A stretch of DNA of 64,000 nt, from contig NZ_JQZV01000008.1 of assembly GCF_000769115.1 (NCBI RefSeq), positions 5,414 to 69,413 of the forward strand, read 5' to 3'. This document shows positions 53,132 through 63,395 of the stretch, piece after piece (position 1 is the first letter of the stretch; each line of letters begins with the position of its first letter). The notes under the pieces were generated by a model. It saw only the letters and a program-made list of their open reading frames with translations, searched no databases and was not told the origin of the DNA. The DNA is from Porphyromonas canoris (GTDB taxonomy: Bacteria > Bacteroidota > Bacteroidia > Bacteroidales > Porphyromonadaceae). The position numbers were made by a program, and so were the translations under genes.

Positions 53132-55119
53132 ATGCCCGAACAGTAGATGAGGTTCTGGACAGAGCAGAGATAGTAGACGTGGTGAGCGACTTCGTATCTC
53201 TGCATCGTCGTGGACAGAATTATATAGGTCTCTGTCCTTTTCATCAAGATCGCAATCCCTCTTTCTACGTTTCTCCTTCCAAGAATATATGCAAGTGTTT
53301 CAGCTGTGGAGAGGGCGGTTCTCCTCTCAATTTCATCATGAAACACGAGCAACTCTCGTGGGTCGATGCCATTCGGTACCTTGCCAAAAAGTATGGAATA
53401 GAGATTGTGGAGCGCGAACTCTCGGCGGAGGAGCTTGAAGTCCGAAACGAGAGAGAGGCTCTTTTCATGGCAAACAGCTTTGCCCGCGACCTTTTTGTCC
53501 GCGAACTGTTTGAAGTGCAAGAGGGTCGCACCATCGGTCTATCCTACTTCAGAGAACGAGGCTTCCATGAAGAGGTCTTGAAAGCGTTTCAGATAGGCTT
53601 TTCTCCCGATAAGCAAGGGTATCTCCACTCAGAGGCTATGAAAAAAGGTCTCAAGGAGGAATCTCTTATCAAGGCAGGACTTATAACGAAAGGAGAAGAC
53701 GGGCGCATCTGGGAACGTTTCCAAGGTCGGATCATATTCCCGATACATACTCTCTCCGGAGGTGTCGTTGGTTTTGGAGGCCGCATCCTCAAACCTTCTC
53801 AAAAAGCAGCGAAGTACGTCAACTCTCCCGAAACGGATATTTATAGTAAAGGAGACGAGCTATACGGACTTTTTCAGGCAAAACAGGAGATCGGAAAGCA
53901 GGACAAATGCTTCGTCGTGGAGGGTTACATGGATGTTTTGGCACTTCATCAGGCAGGAATAAAGCATGTGGTGGCATCTTCCGGTACGGCTTTGACAGAG
54001 TCTCAAGTGCGTAAAATCAAGAGGTTTACTCACAATATAACGCTCTTTTTTGACGGTGATGCTCCGGGACTTAAAGCGGCTCTTCGTGGTATTGATGTGG
54101 GATTGGAGCAGGGATTGAACGTTAAGATCCTCACGCTTCCTCCCGAACACGACCCCGATACATTTGTCAAAGAGAAAACACCGGAGGAGTTTTACGCCTA
54201 TGTCGATGCCAATGAACAGGACTTTGTGAGCTTTAAGAGCGATGTTCTGATGCGAAACAAGGGACAGGACGTACAGGCTCGCGTGCAGATGACGAGCAGT
54301 ATTCTATCCTCTATCGCACTCATTCCGGATGAGCTGACAAGGGAGTTTTACATCAAAGAAGCCGTTGCTCATACCGGAATATCGGAAGAAGTGGCATTCT
54401 CATCCATCAGCGAGAAGAGGAGCGAGAGGCAGAAACATTCCGAGCAATCTCTTTCACGGATAGAACAAGAGGCAGAGACTCCCACAACAGAAGGGCAGAC
54501 AGAGCGACTTGTGCAGACTCCGGCAAAGGATCACAACCTCAAACCGGGTGAGTTTGCCTTGCTCCATGCTCTGCTCAAAGATATTTTTACGATCCTTGAT
54601 CCCATCAAGTTTGAGACCGAGTCGGGCGAACTTTACTCTCCGGCAGTATTCGAGCTGGTGGAGGGAGAGCTGTCCGAACTGGAAGACACCGGCTTCTTCT
54701 CCGAAGCATTCACGCGTTTCTATCGCCTTCTCTACAAAGAGATGATCCCGAATATGGATAAGGAGCAGATTTACAAGCAGCTTCTCTCTCATCCGGAAGA
54801 TGGTATCCGTCTGTTGGGTACTCGTATCATCACGGACGAAAGACCTTTGAGTGCCATTCATGGAGGAGAGAAAGATAAGACGGAAGAGGCTCACAAGCTG
54901 GTAACAGCTGTCTATAAGCTTATTCTGAACCTGAAGTTCAACTACGTCAGAGAGAAGATAGACCACCTTATGGAGAGCTTGAAGGAGCCAGATGAGGAGA
55001 ATATCGAACGGCGTACAGAGATTCTGAAAGAGATACAACGCTGGACAGCCATTAGGAACAATATGGCAAACCGATTGGGAGAGCGTGTTCTCATCCCAAA
55101 CAATATCATACTGAAATAA
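53101..55119 (+). CDS. dnaG: DNA primase
   Basis: A 672-residue primase for lagging-strand replication. The zinc ribbon uses Cys45, His48, Cys66 and Cys69 (CPFHQD and CKCFSCGEGG). The RNA polymerase domain has GRIIFPIHTLSGGVVGFGGRIL and the TOPRIM segment CFVVEGYMDVLALHQAGIKHVVASSGTALTE. The C-terminal 200 residues, expected to bind the helicase, are less conserved. The only suitable ATG is inside kdsB (31-base overlap). Confidence 0.96.
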   Translation: MEGVGGKYRIDARTVDEVLDRAEIVDVVSDFVSLHRRGQNYIGLCPFHQDRNPSFYVSPSKNICKCFSCGEGGSPLNFIMKHEQLSWVDAIRYLAKKYGIEIVERELSAEELEVRNEREALFMANSFARDLFVRELFEVQEGRTIGLSYFRERGFHEEVLKAFQIGFSPDKQGYLHSEAMKKGLKEESLIKAGLITKGEDGRIWERFQGRIIFPIHTLSGGVVGFGGRILKPSQKAAKYVNSPETDIYSKGDELYGLFQAKQEIGKQDKCFVVEGYMDVLALHQAGIKHVVASSGTALTESQVRKIKRFTHNITLFFDGDAPGLKAALRGIDVGLEQGLNVKILTLPPEHDPDTFVKEKTPEEFYAYVDANEQDFVSFKSDVLMRNKGQDVQARVQMTSSILSSIALIPDELTREFYIKEAVAHTGISEEVAFSSISEKRSERQKHSEQSLSRIEQEAETPTTEGQTERLVQTPAKDHNLKPGEFALLHALLKDIFTILDPIKFETESGELYSPAVFELVEGELSELEDTGFFSEAFTRFYRLLYKEMIPNMDKEQIYKQLLSHPEDGIRLLGTRIITDERPLSAIHGGEKDKTEEAHKLVTAVYKLILNLKFNYVREKIDHLMESLKEPDEENIERRTEILKEIQRWTAIRNNMANRLGERVLIPNNIILK

Positions 55120-55142
55120 TAATCCACACACATACGAACCAG

Positions 55143-56084
55143 ATGATTTTTATAGAAACAAAAGAGATTGTAAAAGACTTTTCCGCTCATCGTGCATTGG
55201 ATCATGTCAGCATAGAGGTGCAGCAAGGAAGAGTTTATGGTTTACTTGGTCCCAACGGAGCAGGTAAGACCACTCTTATACGCATACTTAACCGCATTGG
55301 TATATCCGATAGCGGAGAAGTGTTGTTTAAGGGAAGAAAAATGGTACAGGAGGATACGCAGAACATCGGATACCTTCCTGAAGAGAGAGGACTCTTCCGC
55401 AAGATGAAAGTAGGAGAGCAGGCCATCTATCTGGCAAGACTTAAAGGACTTTCCAGACAGGATGCCGTGAAGAAGCTGACAGAATGGTTCGAGAAGTTTG
55501 ATATCATGCCTTGGTGGAATCGCAAGGTAGAAGAGCTCTCCAAAGGGATGCAGCAGAAGGTGCAATTCGTTGCCACTGTCCTTCATGAGCCCGAACTGCT
55601 CATCTTTGACGAGCCTTTCAGCGGTTTCGACCCCGTCAATGCCAAGCTCCTAAAAGATGAAATCCTCGGTTTCAAAGATAAAGGACACACCATTATATTC
55701 TCCACACACAATATGCAGAGCGTGGAAGAGGTGTGCGATGATATGGGACTGATCAATAAGTCTCGCCTTGTACTTCAAGGTTCAGTAAGCGAAATCAAAC
55801 AGCGTTTCAAGGGATCTAAATATGGTATCAGCTACTACGCCAACAACGGATTTGAGATACCGTCATCTCTTAAGGAGCGTTACGGTGTCAGTATGCATCA
55901 TAACGAGAGAGCCGGATTTTGGGAAGTGGAGGTGCTGAACCCGAATCAGGCGAGCGTGAACGAGATTATCGCGGACTTTGTTCCACTTGGCGAGCTTGTG
56001 AAGTTTGAAGAGATCATTCCGTCCATACAGGACATATTCATAGACACTGTAACCAAAACAGAACCAGTAGCAGTAGAAGCATGA
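55143..56084 (+). CDS. ABC transporter ATP-binding protein (NatA-like)
   Basis: A 313-residue ATPase. Walker A is GPNGAGKT (36-43), the signature is LSKGMQQK and Walker B is LLIFDEPFSGFD. It has a C-terminal 90-residue regulatory domain as in NatA/CcmA-type ATPases. It overlaps the permease gene by 4 bases. Together they form an ABC-2 exporter; the family includes Na+ extrusion and multidrug export, so the substrate is open. Confidence 0.9.
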   Translation: MIFIETKEIVKDFSAHRALDHVSIEVQQGRVYGLLGPNGAGKTTLIRILNRIGISDSGEVLFKGRKMVQEDTQNIGYLPEERGLFRKMKVGEQAIYLARLKGLSRQDAVKKLTEWFEKFDIMPWWNRKVEELSKGMQQKVQFVATVLHEPELLIFDEPFSGFDPVNAKLLKDEILGFKDKGHTIIFSTHNMQSVEEVCDDMGLINKSRLVLQGSVSEIKQRFKGSKYGISYYANNGFEIPSSLKERYGVSMHHNERAGFWEVEVLNPNQASVNEIIADFVPLGELVKFEEIIPSIQDIFIDTVTKTEPVAVEA

Positions 56085-57394
56085 AAAAGTTAGGAGTAAT
56101 AATATCTCGTGAGTATCGTGAGAAGGTACTCAAGAAGTCGTTCATTATTTTTACGATTCTCACCCCGATCTTCTTTATCGCCATCAGCTTTATCCCGGCG
56201 ATATTGATGAACACCAAGAGTACAACGGACGAAGAGAAAGTGGTTCTTGTTGCAGACCAGCCCGGAAAGTACTTCTCCCACCTTAAGAACAAGGACGGTT
56301 TTCGTTTCATAACCACTTCCAAGAGCTTAGATGAGGAGCGAGCCGAAGGAACAGAGATGTATGCCTATGTGCTCATCTCGGAGGACTTGTTGGAGAATCC
56401 CAGAGGGATAAAAATCTTTACGGAAAAGCAGGTTACATCGGAGCTTTCGGATCTTGTTTATGATCAGATCATGCCGGTGCTTCAAGAGGAGAAGATCGCT
56501 TCTTTCGATATTCCGAACCTGAAAAACATTATTGATGATACCAAGGTGCGTCTGGATATACAAACCGCAAAGATCGTTGCATCCGGAGAGGACAGTGTTT
56601 CTTCTTCTGCCGGTTTGGCATCTGCTTTGGGTATGATAACCAATTTCGTGATGTACTTCTTCATCTTCATGTACGGGATGATGGTATTTGCCTCCGTTCG
56701 GGAAGAGAAGAAGAATCGTGTCGTGGAGGTGATCATCTCCTCCGTGCAGCCTTTTGAGCTTCTTATGGGCAAGATTATCGCTGCACTTCTCATAGGTTTC
56801 ACTCAGCTCTTTATTTGGGCTGTGGTGTTTGTCGGGGGAGTCTTCCTGCTTCAGCTCTTCATGTTCGACACCTTCACTACATCCGTTGCGGAGATGAAGC
56901 AGATCTCTGCCGCACAGGAAAGTGTCATGATGGAGGGCTTCATCGAAGAGATTCTTGTGCCGTTGCAGAGCATCAACTTCTCGCTCATCTTCGTGTCATT
57001 CATCCTCTACTTCCTTGGAGGTTATCTGATCTATGCCTCTCTTTATGCCGCAGTGGGCTCGGCGATAGACAACGATGAAGACGGACAACAACTGATGATG
57101 CCCGTAACGATCATTTCTTTGTTGGCATTTTACTTCGGCTTCTATGCTGCAAATAATCCGGATGCTCCGCTTACTATTTTTGCTTCCATGTTCCCACTCT
57201 CTTCTCCGGTGGTGATGATGGTTCGTTTGCCTTTCGAGCCTCCGATGTGGCAGTTGGTACTATCCATTGTAATACTTATTGCTTCGGCTCTCGGTTCTAT
57301 CTGGTTTGCTTCCAGAATATATCGTGTCGGTATATTGATGTACGGCAAGAAACCGTCCTACAAGACCTTGATGCAGTGGTTGCGCTATAAGTAG
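56081..57394 (+). CDS. ABC-2 type permease (NatB-like)
   Basis: A 437-residue membrane protein with one N-terminal helix (SFIIFTILTPIFFIAISFIPA), a large extracytoplasmic domain (about 45-185) and five or six more helices, the layout of ABC-2 permeases. The motif MMVFASVREEKKNRVVEVIISSVQPFELLMGKIIAALLIGF is a strong match to the NatB family coupling region. Partner of the upstream ATPase. Confidence 0.9.
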   Translation: MKKLGVIISREYREKVLKKSFIIFTILTPIFFIAISFIPAILMNTKSTTDEEKVVLVADQPGKYFSHLKNKDGFRFITTSKSLDEERAEGTEMYAYVLISEDLLENPRGIKIFTEKQVTSELSDLVYDQIMPVLQEEKIASFDIPNLKNIIDDTKVRLDIQTAKIVASGEDSVSSSAGLASALGMITNFVMYFFIFMYGMMVFASVREEKKNRVVEVIISSVQPFELLMGKIIAALLIGFTQLFIWAVVFVGGVFLLQLFMFDTFTTSVAEMKQISAAQESVMMEGFIEEILVPLQSINFSLIFVSFILYFLGGYLIYASLYAAVGSAIDNDEDGQQLMMPVTIISLLAFYFGFYAANNPDAPLTIFASMFPLSSPVVMMVRLPFEPPMWQLVLSIVILIASALGSIWFASRIYRVGILMYGKKPSYKTLMQWLRYK

Positions 57395-57474
57395 TGGGCG
57401 AAAAAGTCAAGATGAAACAGAGAGGAGCTTTGTTTGAATACAGATAAGACTTAGCCGATCTCTTTCGCAGACGA

Positions 57475-57526
57475 ATCTGCAAGCCGGAAACGCTTTAGGA
57501 CTTCCGGTTTGCAGATCTTTGTTTTT
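57475..57526 (+). terminator. Terminator of the kdsB-dnaG-ABC unit
   Basis: ATCTGCAAGCCGGAA pairs with TTCCGGTTTGCAGAT with one wobble, followed by a T-rich stretch, 80 bases after the permease stop. Confidence 0.8.
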
Positions 57527-57619
57527 CACCTTAGAGAGTAAATATTCGTTTGTAAGTTTGACATACGAAAAAGGAGTCACGATAGCACTCTCTTCTTCGT
57601 TTTTCGTATTTTTGTGCCT

Positions 57620-58363
57620 ATGATTGAGAACGTTTACGGATGGCAGGAGCGTACCGAACTCTTGATGGGTACCGAAGCCATGCAGAAGCTTAGAGAGGCT
57701 CACGTGCTGGTGGTGGGCGCAGGCGGTGTGGGAGGATACGCTTTGGAGATGTTGGCTCGTGTCGGAGTGGGACACCTCACTATCGTGGATGCCGATGAGG
57801 TTCAGGAGAGCAACCGCAACAGACAGATCATTGCCGCCTGCTCGACTGTTGGAAAGGCTAAAGTGGATTTATGGGAAGAGCGCATCAGAGATATTGCCCC
57901 GGAGTGTGTTGTTAGGACTCACCGGCTATTCCTGAAAGATGAATTCACCGAAGAGTTGCTGGACGCAGAACCCTACGCTTTCGTCATAGATGCAATAGAT
58001 ACATTGAGCCCAAAGGTCTTTCTGATCGCCTCGCTTCAACGCCGTTCCATGCCGTTCATATCCGCCATGGGCGCCGGCTCGAAGTTCGATCCCACAAAGC
58101 TTAGAGTGGGCGACATGAAGAAAGTAGGCGGATGTCCTCTCTCAAGAGTCGTCCGGAAAAGATTGAGAAAGCTCGGCGTCTCGGTCTCTTTCCCCGTTGT
58201 CTACTCCGAAGAGCTGTCGGATAAGGAGACGCTTGAAGTAACAGACGGAGAAAACAATAAGAAATCGGTGAACGGAACCGTGGCTTATCTGCCCGCCGTA
58301 GCCGGATGTTACGCGGCTTATTATGCCGTAAGTGTGATAACCCAAAAAGAAGAAAACGAATGA
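57620..58363 (+). CDS. tcdA: tRNA threonylcarbamoyladenosine dehydratase
   Basis: A 247-residue E1-like enzyme that cyclises the t6A37 side chain of tRNA. The ThiF/MoeB-type nucleotide loop is [39 protein letters not shown] (31 on), and the conserved HVL-core and [11 protein letters not shown] region are TcdA-like. I use the ATG at 57620; a GTG two codons earlier is possible. A TATTTTTG box at 57607-57614 lies directly before the start, which would give a very short or leaderless mRNA. The stop overlaps lolD (ATGA). Confidence 0.9.
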   Translation: MIENVYGWQERTELLMGTEAMQKLREAHVLVVGAGGVGGYALEMLARVGVGHLTIVDADEVQESNRNRQIIAACSTVGKAKVDLWEERIRDIAPECVVRTHRLFLKDEFTEELLDAEPYAFVIDAIDTLSPKVFLIASLQRRSMPFISAMGAGSKFDPTKLRVGDMKKVGGCPLSRVVRKRLRKLGVSVSFPVVYSEELSDKETLEVTDGENNKKSVNGTVAYLPAVAGCYAAYYAVSVITQKEENE

Positions 58364-59022
58364 GCAAAGCTGTAATATCCGCCCAAGGAATAGAGAAGAG
58401 CTTCGGTCCGCTACATATACTGAAAGGTCTCTCGATAGAGGTGTACGAACGAGAGATAGTAGCCGTCGTGGGAGCAAGTGGCACCGGGAAGACGACCCTG
58501 CTGCAGATATTGGGGACGCTGGACAGTCCGGACGGAGGATCTGTCCGGATCAACGGCACGGACGTAGTAACGCTTAAAGGAGACGAGCAGGCAAGATTTC
58601 GCAACAAACACATTGGCTTCGTGTTTCAGTTTCATCAGATCCTGCCGGAGCTTACCGCTCTCGAAAATGTCGCAATACCCGCTCTCATCGCAGGGGTGTC
58701 CAAGAAAGATGCCTACGCCAAAGCGGAAGAGCTGCTCCGTTATCTCAATATGGGAGAGAGGCTTCATCACAAACCGGCAGCACTAAGTGGCGGAGAAAAG
58801 CAACGCGTGGCCGTGGGTCGCGCTCTTATCAATAACCCTACGGTGATCCTTGCAGACGAGCCGTCGGGAGCATTGGATAAGGCACACAAAGAGGAGCTGC
58901 ACAGTCTGTTCCTGAAGCTTAGAGAGGAAAAAGGTCTCACTTTCGTCATCGTAACTCATGACGATGCGCTGACCAAGATAGCCGATCGTACCGTCAGACT
59001 TGCGGACGGGATCTGTCAATAA
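58360..59022 (+). CDS. lolD: Lipoprotein-releasing ABC ATPase LolD-type
   Basis: A 220-residue ATPase of the MacB/LolD class. Walker A GASGTGKT (38-45), signature [15 protein letters not shown], Walker [13 protein letters not shown]. Start [15 protein letters not shown] is chosen because it overlaps the tcdA stop as ATGA. In this class the ATPase powers lipoprotein release to the outer membrane; the LolC/E permease is not next to it. Function as LolD rather than another MacB-like exporter is the usual call but not proven here. Confidence 0.85.
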   Translation: MSKAVISAQGIEKSFGPLHILKGLSIEVYEREIVAVVGASGTGKTTLLQILGTLDSPDGGSVRINGTDVVTLKGDEQARFRNKHIGFVFQFHQILPELTALENVAIPALIAGVSKKDAYAKAEELLRYLNMGERLHHKPAALSGGEKQRVAVGRALINNPTVILADEPSGALDKAHKEELHSLFLKLREEKGLTFVIVTHDDALTKIADRTVRLADGICQ

Positions 59023-59034
59023 AAGCCGCTTCCC

Positions 59035-59715
59035 ATGGGTAAGAAAAGACCTGCTTGGTTTTATCTCAAACGTTCGGATGTAATCGCCATCATCGTTCTT
59101 CTCCTTTTTGTCGCTCTCTTTGCCGGGTATCTGCTCTATTCCGATCCGTCCGAAACATCCCACGGAGCTATCGTGGCACAAGAAAGTCCGGAGATTTTGA
59201 ACGATACCGTCCCGAATATTCCTGCCACTTTCGGAGAAACAAGAGATACGGTCTCTCGCACAAAGCATTATCCCGGACCTCCGAAACGTGAGCAGCTCCC
59301 GGAGAAGATGAAAAAAGGAGAGAAGATAGACCTCAACAGTGCCGACTCTGTCCTACTCGTCCGTGTGCCCGGCATCGGTCCCTCTTTTGCCAAAAGGATT
59401 GTGAAGTATAGGGAGCTGCTTTGGGGCTATTATTATTGTACGGAACAGCTTCAGGAGGTCTATGGAATGGATAGAGAGCGATACAGCCGGATAAAGCCCT
59501 ACTTCTATGTAAAAGAGCTTCCGATGCCTGTCAGGATCTCATCTTTTGAAGGTGGAGAGCTGCGCAGACATCCTTATGTCTCATTCCGTCAGGCGTCCGC
59601 TCTCAAGCGTATTCTCACCAAAGGAGATCTCCCCACGTGGAAAGGATTGTACGAGACCTCGCTCTTCTCTGTGGATGATAGCCTTAGATTGTCGCCTTAT
59701 ATCATATTAGAGTAA
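59035..59715 (+). CDS. Helix-hairpin-helix protein with an N-terminal membrane anchor
   Basis: A 226-residue protein. One helix (DVIAIIVLLLFVALFAGYLLY) anchors it, a disordered linker follows to about 95, and two helix-hairpin-helix units lie at about 97-165 (IDLNSADSVLLVRVPGIGPSFAKRIVKYR) and 185-226. These are ComEA-like DNA-binding motifs, so it may bind DNA outside the inner membrane as in competence. It follows lolD by 12 bases. No other competence genes are nearby. Confidence 0.8.
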   Translation: MGKKRPAWFYLKRSDVIAIIVLLLFVALFAGYLLYSDPSETSHGAIVAQESPEILNDTVPNIPATFGETRDTVSRTKHYPGPPKREQLPEKMKKGEKIDLNSADSVLLVRVPGIGPSFAKRIVKYRELLWGYYYCTEQLQEVYGMDRERYSRIKPYFYVKELPMPVRISSFEGGELRRHPYVSFRQASALKRILTKGDLPTWKGLYETSLFSVDDSLRLSPYIILE

Positions 59716-59736
59716 GGGCGTCTCGTATATTATGAC

Positions 59737-59744
59737 TAAATTTG
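59737..59744 (+). promoter_or_regulatory. Candidate -7 box of lgt
   Basis: TAAATTTG 30 bases before the lgt ATG. The -33 box is not clear. Confidence 0.4.
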
Positions 59745-59774
59745 CAATGTCTAAAATTATAATGAAGTAACTAT

Positions 59775-60608
59775 ATGTTGGCATACATAACATGGGAAGC
59801 AGATCCTATCATCCTTACTCTGGGAAGAGTTCGGTTGAGTTGGTATGGTCTGTTGTTCGCTGTCGGACTTTTGGTTTTCGGGTACTACATCCTCGATAAG
59901 ATGTGGAAAAGAGAGCAGTTACCTGAGAAATGGTTTACCTATCTTGTTATTTATACCGTTCTCGGAACATTTATCGGTGCACGGTTGGGACACGTTCTCT
60001 TCTACAATCCATCCTACTATCTGGCAAATCCGATAGAGATTCTCAAGACATGGGAAGGAGGTTTGGCAAGTCACGGAGGCGTGCTCGGTATCATCATTGC
60101 CATCTATTTTTATAGTAAGAAAGTGAGTCATAAGAGTATGCTCTGGGTGTTCGACCGTCTTGCCGTACCGAGCGGATTGGTTGCGGCAATGATACGTACC
60201 GGAAACCTTATGAACCATGAGATATACGGCAGACCTACGGATCTTCCTTGGGGATTTCGCTTTATCACCAATCTTTACGGTGGTGAGATCTACGGCGGAG
60301 AGCCTATATTCTCTCTTCCGTCTCACCCTACGCAGATCTATGAAGCTCTTGCTTATCTTATCATATTCGCGATATGTATGTATCTCTACTGGAAACGCGA
60401 TGCGTATAAAAAGACCGGTCTCATCTTCGGAGTGTTTATGACCCTTCTCTTTACTGCTCGTTTCTTCATAGAGTTTTTGAAGAATCCTCAGGAAGATTTC
60501 GAGGTAGATATGCTCCTGAATATGGGGCAGCTGCTCAGTATTCCTTTTATCATTGTGGGGATTGCTTCCATAGTGTACAGCCAAAAGGCAAAACAGAATA
60601 ATATTTAA
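59775..60608 (+). CDS. lgt: Prolipoprotein diacylglyceryl transferase
   Basis: A 277-residue inner-membrane enzyme adding diacylglycerol to lipobox Cys. It has seven helices, with IRTGNLMNHEIYGRPTDLPWG in the core (Lgt signature, active-site region), GARLGHVLFYNPSYYL, GGLASHGGVLGI and the end FVFGVFMTLLFTARFFIEFLKN-like block. Lipobox proteins in this same window (10325, 24621, 50240, 62877) would be its substrates. Confidence 0.95.
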   Translation: MLAYITWEADPIILTLGRVRLSWYGLLFAVGLLVFGYYILDKMWKREQLPEKWFTYLVIYTVLGTFIGARLGHVLFYNPSYYLANPIEILKTWEGGLASHGGVLGIIIAIYFYSKKVSHKSMLWVFDRLAVPSGLVAAMIRTGNLMNHEIYGRPTDLPWGFRFITNLYGGEIYGGEPIFSLPSHPTQIYEALAYLIIFAICMYLYWKRDAYKKTGLIFGVFMTLLFTARFFIEFLKNPQEDFEVDMLLNMGQLLSIPFIIVGIASIVYSQKAKQNNI

Positions 60609-60629
60609 CACTAAAAACTACGATACAAA

Positions 60630-61826
60630 ATGTATTACATTCCAAAGGTAAACGACTCTACCTACTATCTTGGCGTAAACGACAGAACAAAACATCTCTT
60701 TGAAAACCTGTGGCCTCTGCCTGCCGGTGTGGCGTACAACTCTTATCTGATCAAAGACGAAAAGAATGTACTCATAGACACCGTTGATATTTGCTATGCA
60801 GACAGATTCCTTAACAATCTTGAGAGAATACTTGGTGATGAACCGCTTCACTATCTGATCGTGGATCACATGGAGCCGGATCACTCAGGTTCTATCCGTG
60901 TTCTTAAACACAAGTATCCCGATATTCAGTTTGTGGTGAATAAGAAAAGTGCCGATATGCTTAAGGGCTACTTCGACATCACGGACAATGTCGTGATCGT
61001 TGACGAAAGCACTAAGCTCAACATCGGATCCCGCGAACTCCAATTCATCTTTGCTCCCATGGTGCACTGGCCAGAAGTGATGTTCACTTACGATGCTAAG
61101 GAAAAGGTGCTCTTTTCTGCCGATGCGTTCGGATCTTTCGGTACGTTGGACGGCGGTATTTTCGATGAAGAGGTAGATCGTACAGCGTTCTACAACGAAG
61201 TGTATCGCTACTATTCCAACATCGTGGGCAAGTATGGCTCGTTTACACAAAAAGCGATAGCCAAGTGTGCCGGTCTTGAAATCGGAACCATTTGTGCCAC
61301 TCACGGACCTGTTTGGAGAAAGTATGCCGGAGAGATCATTGCTCTTTACGACAAGCTCAGCAAGGATGAGTGGGAAGTGGGAGCCACCATTATCTACGGT
61401 TCCATGTACGGACACACCGAAGAGGTGGCGGAAGTGATCGGACGTTCATTGGCTCATCACGGCGTGAAGAATGTGGTACTCTGCAACGCATCCACGATGC
61501 ACCCCTCTTATGTCCTCTCCAATGTCTTCCGTTATAAGGCTGTGGTACTTGGTTGCCCAACGTACAACAACGGACTTTATCCTGTGGTAGAGACAGCGAT
61601 GAACATGATCGAGAGCCGTGGTGTCAAGGGTAAGCTTTTTGCCTGCTTTGGTTCTTACACATGGAATGGTGCTGCCGTGAAGAATCTCAAACCCTTTGCC
61701 GAAACCATGAAATGGGAGACACTCGAAGAGAACAGCGTGGAGATCCAGATGGAGATGAAGGATGCAGACATCGCCGCAGCATGGGATCTCGGAAAGCGTC
61801 TGGCAGAACAGCTGTTGAAAGACTAA
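60630..61826 (+). CDS. A-type flavoprotein (flavodiiron, FprA-like)
   Basis: A 398-residue two-domain protein. The metallo-beta-lactamase domain has His80, Glu82, Asp84 and His85 in HMEPDHSGS, the diiron ligands, with others later (GTICATHGPVW). The C-terminal flavodoxin (about 255-398) starts IIYGSMYGHTEEVAEVI. Flavodiiron proteins reduce oxygen or nitric oxide to protect anaerobes. No fused rubredoxin. Cytoplasmic; no operon partner other than nagB downstream. Confidence 0.93.
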   Translation: MYYIPKVNDSTYYLGVNDRTKHLFENLWPLPAGVAYNSYLIKDEKNVLIDTVDICYADRFLNNLERILGDEPLHYLIVDHMEPDHSGSIRVLKHKYPDIQFVVNKKSADMLKGYFDITDNVVIVDESTKLNIGSRELQFIFAPMVHWPEVMFTYDAKEKVLFSADAFGSFGTLDGGIFDEEVDRTAFYNEVYRYYSNIVGKYGSFTQKAIAKCAGLEIGTICATHGPVWRKYAGEIIALYDKLSKDEWEVGATIIYGSMYGHTEEVAEVIGRSLAHHGVKNVVLCNASTMHPSYVLSNVFRYKAVVLGCPTYNNGLYPVVETAMNMIESRGVKGKLFACFGSYTWNGAAVKNLKPFAETMKWETLEENSVEIQMEMKDADIAAAWDLGKRLAEQLLKD

Positions 61827-61862
61827 GATACAGAAGTATATTCCATACAACACAAAAGATTT

Positions 61863-62654
61863 ATGAGACTTATTATCCAACCCGACTATGATCGGATGTC
61901 GCTATGGGCAGCAGAGTACGTTGCAAAACGTATTGCCGATGCTGCTCCTACCGCAGACCGACCATTTGTATTGGGACTGCCTACCGGCTCTACGCCGATG
62001 GGATTGTACAAGAACCTTATCCGCCTTCACAAGGAGGGTAAGGTCTCTTTCCGCAACGTTGTAACGTTCAACATGGACGAGTACATCGGGCTGCCGCAAG
62101 ACCATGAACAGAGCTACCACACCTTTATGTGGACCAACTTCTTCTCCCATATAGACATCCCGAAAGAGAATGTCAATATCCTCAACGGCAATGCCTACGA
62201 TATACAAGCCGAGTGTGAGGCATACGAGGCAAAGATGAAGCAGGTTGGCGGAGTTGATATATTCCTTGGCGGTATAGGTCCGGACGGACACATCGCATTC
62301 AACGAGCCGGGATCTTCGCTTGCCTCACGCACAAGAGTGAAGACGCTGACATCGGATACGATAGCAGCAAACTCCCGTTTCTTCGGCGGCGATATATCTA
62401 AAGTACCTGCCACAGCAGTAACAGTGGGTGTGGGTACCGTGATGGACGCCAAAGAGGTTATCATTCTGGTCAATGGCTTAGGCAAGGCACGTGCGCTCTA
62501 CCATGCGGTGGAGGGAAGCATCAATCAGATGTGGACCATCTCCGCACTGCAGATGCACCCGAAAGGCATCATTGTCTGCGATGAAGATGCTACGGCAGAG
62601 CTGAAAGTGGGAACCTATAAGTATTTCAAAGACATCGAGCGTGCAAACCTCTAA
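61863..62654 (+). CDS. nagB: Glucosamine-6-phosphate deaminase
   Basis: A 263-residue enzyme turning glucosamine-6-phosphate into fructose-6-phosphate and ammonia. [16 protein letters not shown] (substrate loop), [21 protein letters not shown] (catalytic Asp72-type residue), [18 protein letters not shown] and SRTRVKTL are conserved. It lies 37 bases after the flavodiiron gene and is followed by a terminator. It is full length. Confidence 0.96.
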   Translation: MRLIIQPDYDRMSLWAAEYVAKRIADAAPTADRPFVLGLPTGSTPMGLYKNLIRLHKEGKVSFRNVVTFNMDEYIGLPQDHEQSYHTFMWTNFFSHIDIPKENVNILNGNAYDIQAECEAYEAKMKQVGGVDIFLGGIGPDGHIAFNEPGSSLASRTRVKTLTSDTIAANSRFFGGDISKVPATAVTVGVGTVMDAKEVIILVNGLGKARALYHAVEGSINQMWTISALQMHPKGIIVCDEDATAELKVGTYKYFKDIERANL

Positions 62655-62750
62655 GAGGCTTTGAAGAGAGTTCGGTAATGAGATAAAGGAGGCTTGAATA
62701 ACATCGGTTCAGCGAGAAAAGATTAAGAGCATACCTTTATCCATAAAGCA

Positions 62751-62799
62751 AAAAAATCACTACTAAAAGGGTTGTAACACCTGTTAGTAGTGATTTTTT
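62751..62799 (+). terminator. Terminator after nagB
   Basis: AAAAAATCACTACTAA pairs perfectly with TTAGTAGTGATTTTTT across a 17-base loop, followed by T, about 100 bases past the nagB stop. It also lies near the end of the leftward gene at 62877 and may serve both. Confidence 0.8.
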
Positions 62800-62876
62800 T
62801 TGTTTTCAGACGGTAAACAGTCCCGTTTGAAAGTGTGCTTTCGCACTTACCTGTATGATGATAATATCAATTGGTT

Positions 62877-63395
62877 CTACTTCTCTTTTTGAGAGACCGG
62901 GTTCAAAGTCAATACCCTAAGTACCTCGGCATCCTTATTGATGTTTTCCAGATGTAGCTTGTTTTTTGTCCACTCTTTCTTTACAAATACAAACTCCTGC
63001 CATTTTTTGAGCCAAGGTTCTTTGTCAATATCGACATAAGTAACAATGCTCAAGGCATCATTTTGGAATCTATACGTTCCCTTTCTTTCCCAAGTAAGCC
63101 CTTTTTTGTAGGTAATATAAACAACACCCTCCTCTACATTACCACCGGACTTTCCCTCATTTTCATTTTTTATCGTTGCCTTAGGGTTGAGCTTGGTCAA
63201 GTCTCCCGACATAAAAACAAGGGTAACATCTCCGGAACCATCTTCGTGTGTGGCTGTGCCTTGCCATACATGATTTCTTAGAAGAGGTTGTCCGCAATCG
63301 GGCACTTGGTTATTTATATCACACGAAACAAAAAGGATCGGCAAGATAGCCGAAACGACCAAAGAAAAAAGTTTAGTAAGTTTTGTTGCATTCAT
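62877..63395 (-). CDS. Hypothetical lipoprotein
   Basis: A 172-residue protein starting MNATKLTKLFSLVVSAILPI with lipobox LFVSC (Cys25). I prefer this start because it gives a compact signal peptide; an ATG 31 codons earlier exists. The mature part is beta-rich with several Trp and Lys and contains SGDVTLVFMSGDLTKLNPKATIKNENEG. I do not recognise the family. It may be a small surface or periplasmic lipoprotein; the sequence shows no enzyme motif. Confidence 0.72.
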   Translation of the reverse strand: MNATKLTKLFSLVVSAILPILFVSCDINNQVPDCGQPLLRNHVWQGTATHEDGSGDVTLVFMSGDLTKLNPKATIKNENEGKSGGNVEEGVVYITYKKGLTWERKGTYRFQNDALSIVTYVDIDKEPWLKKWQEFVFVKKEWTKNKLHLENINKDAEVLRVLTLNPVSQKEK

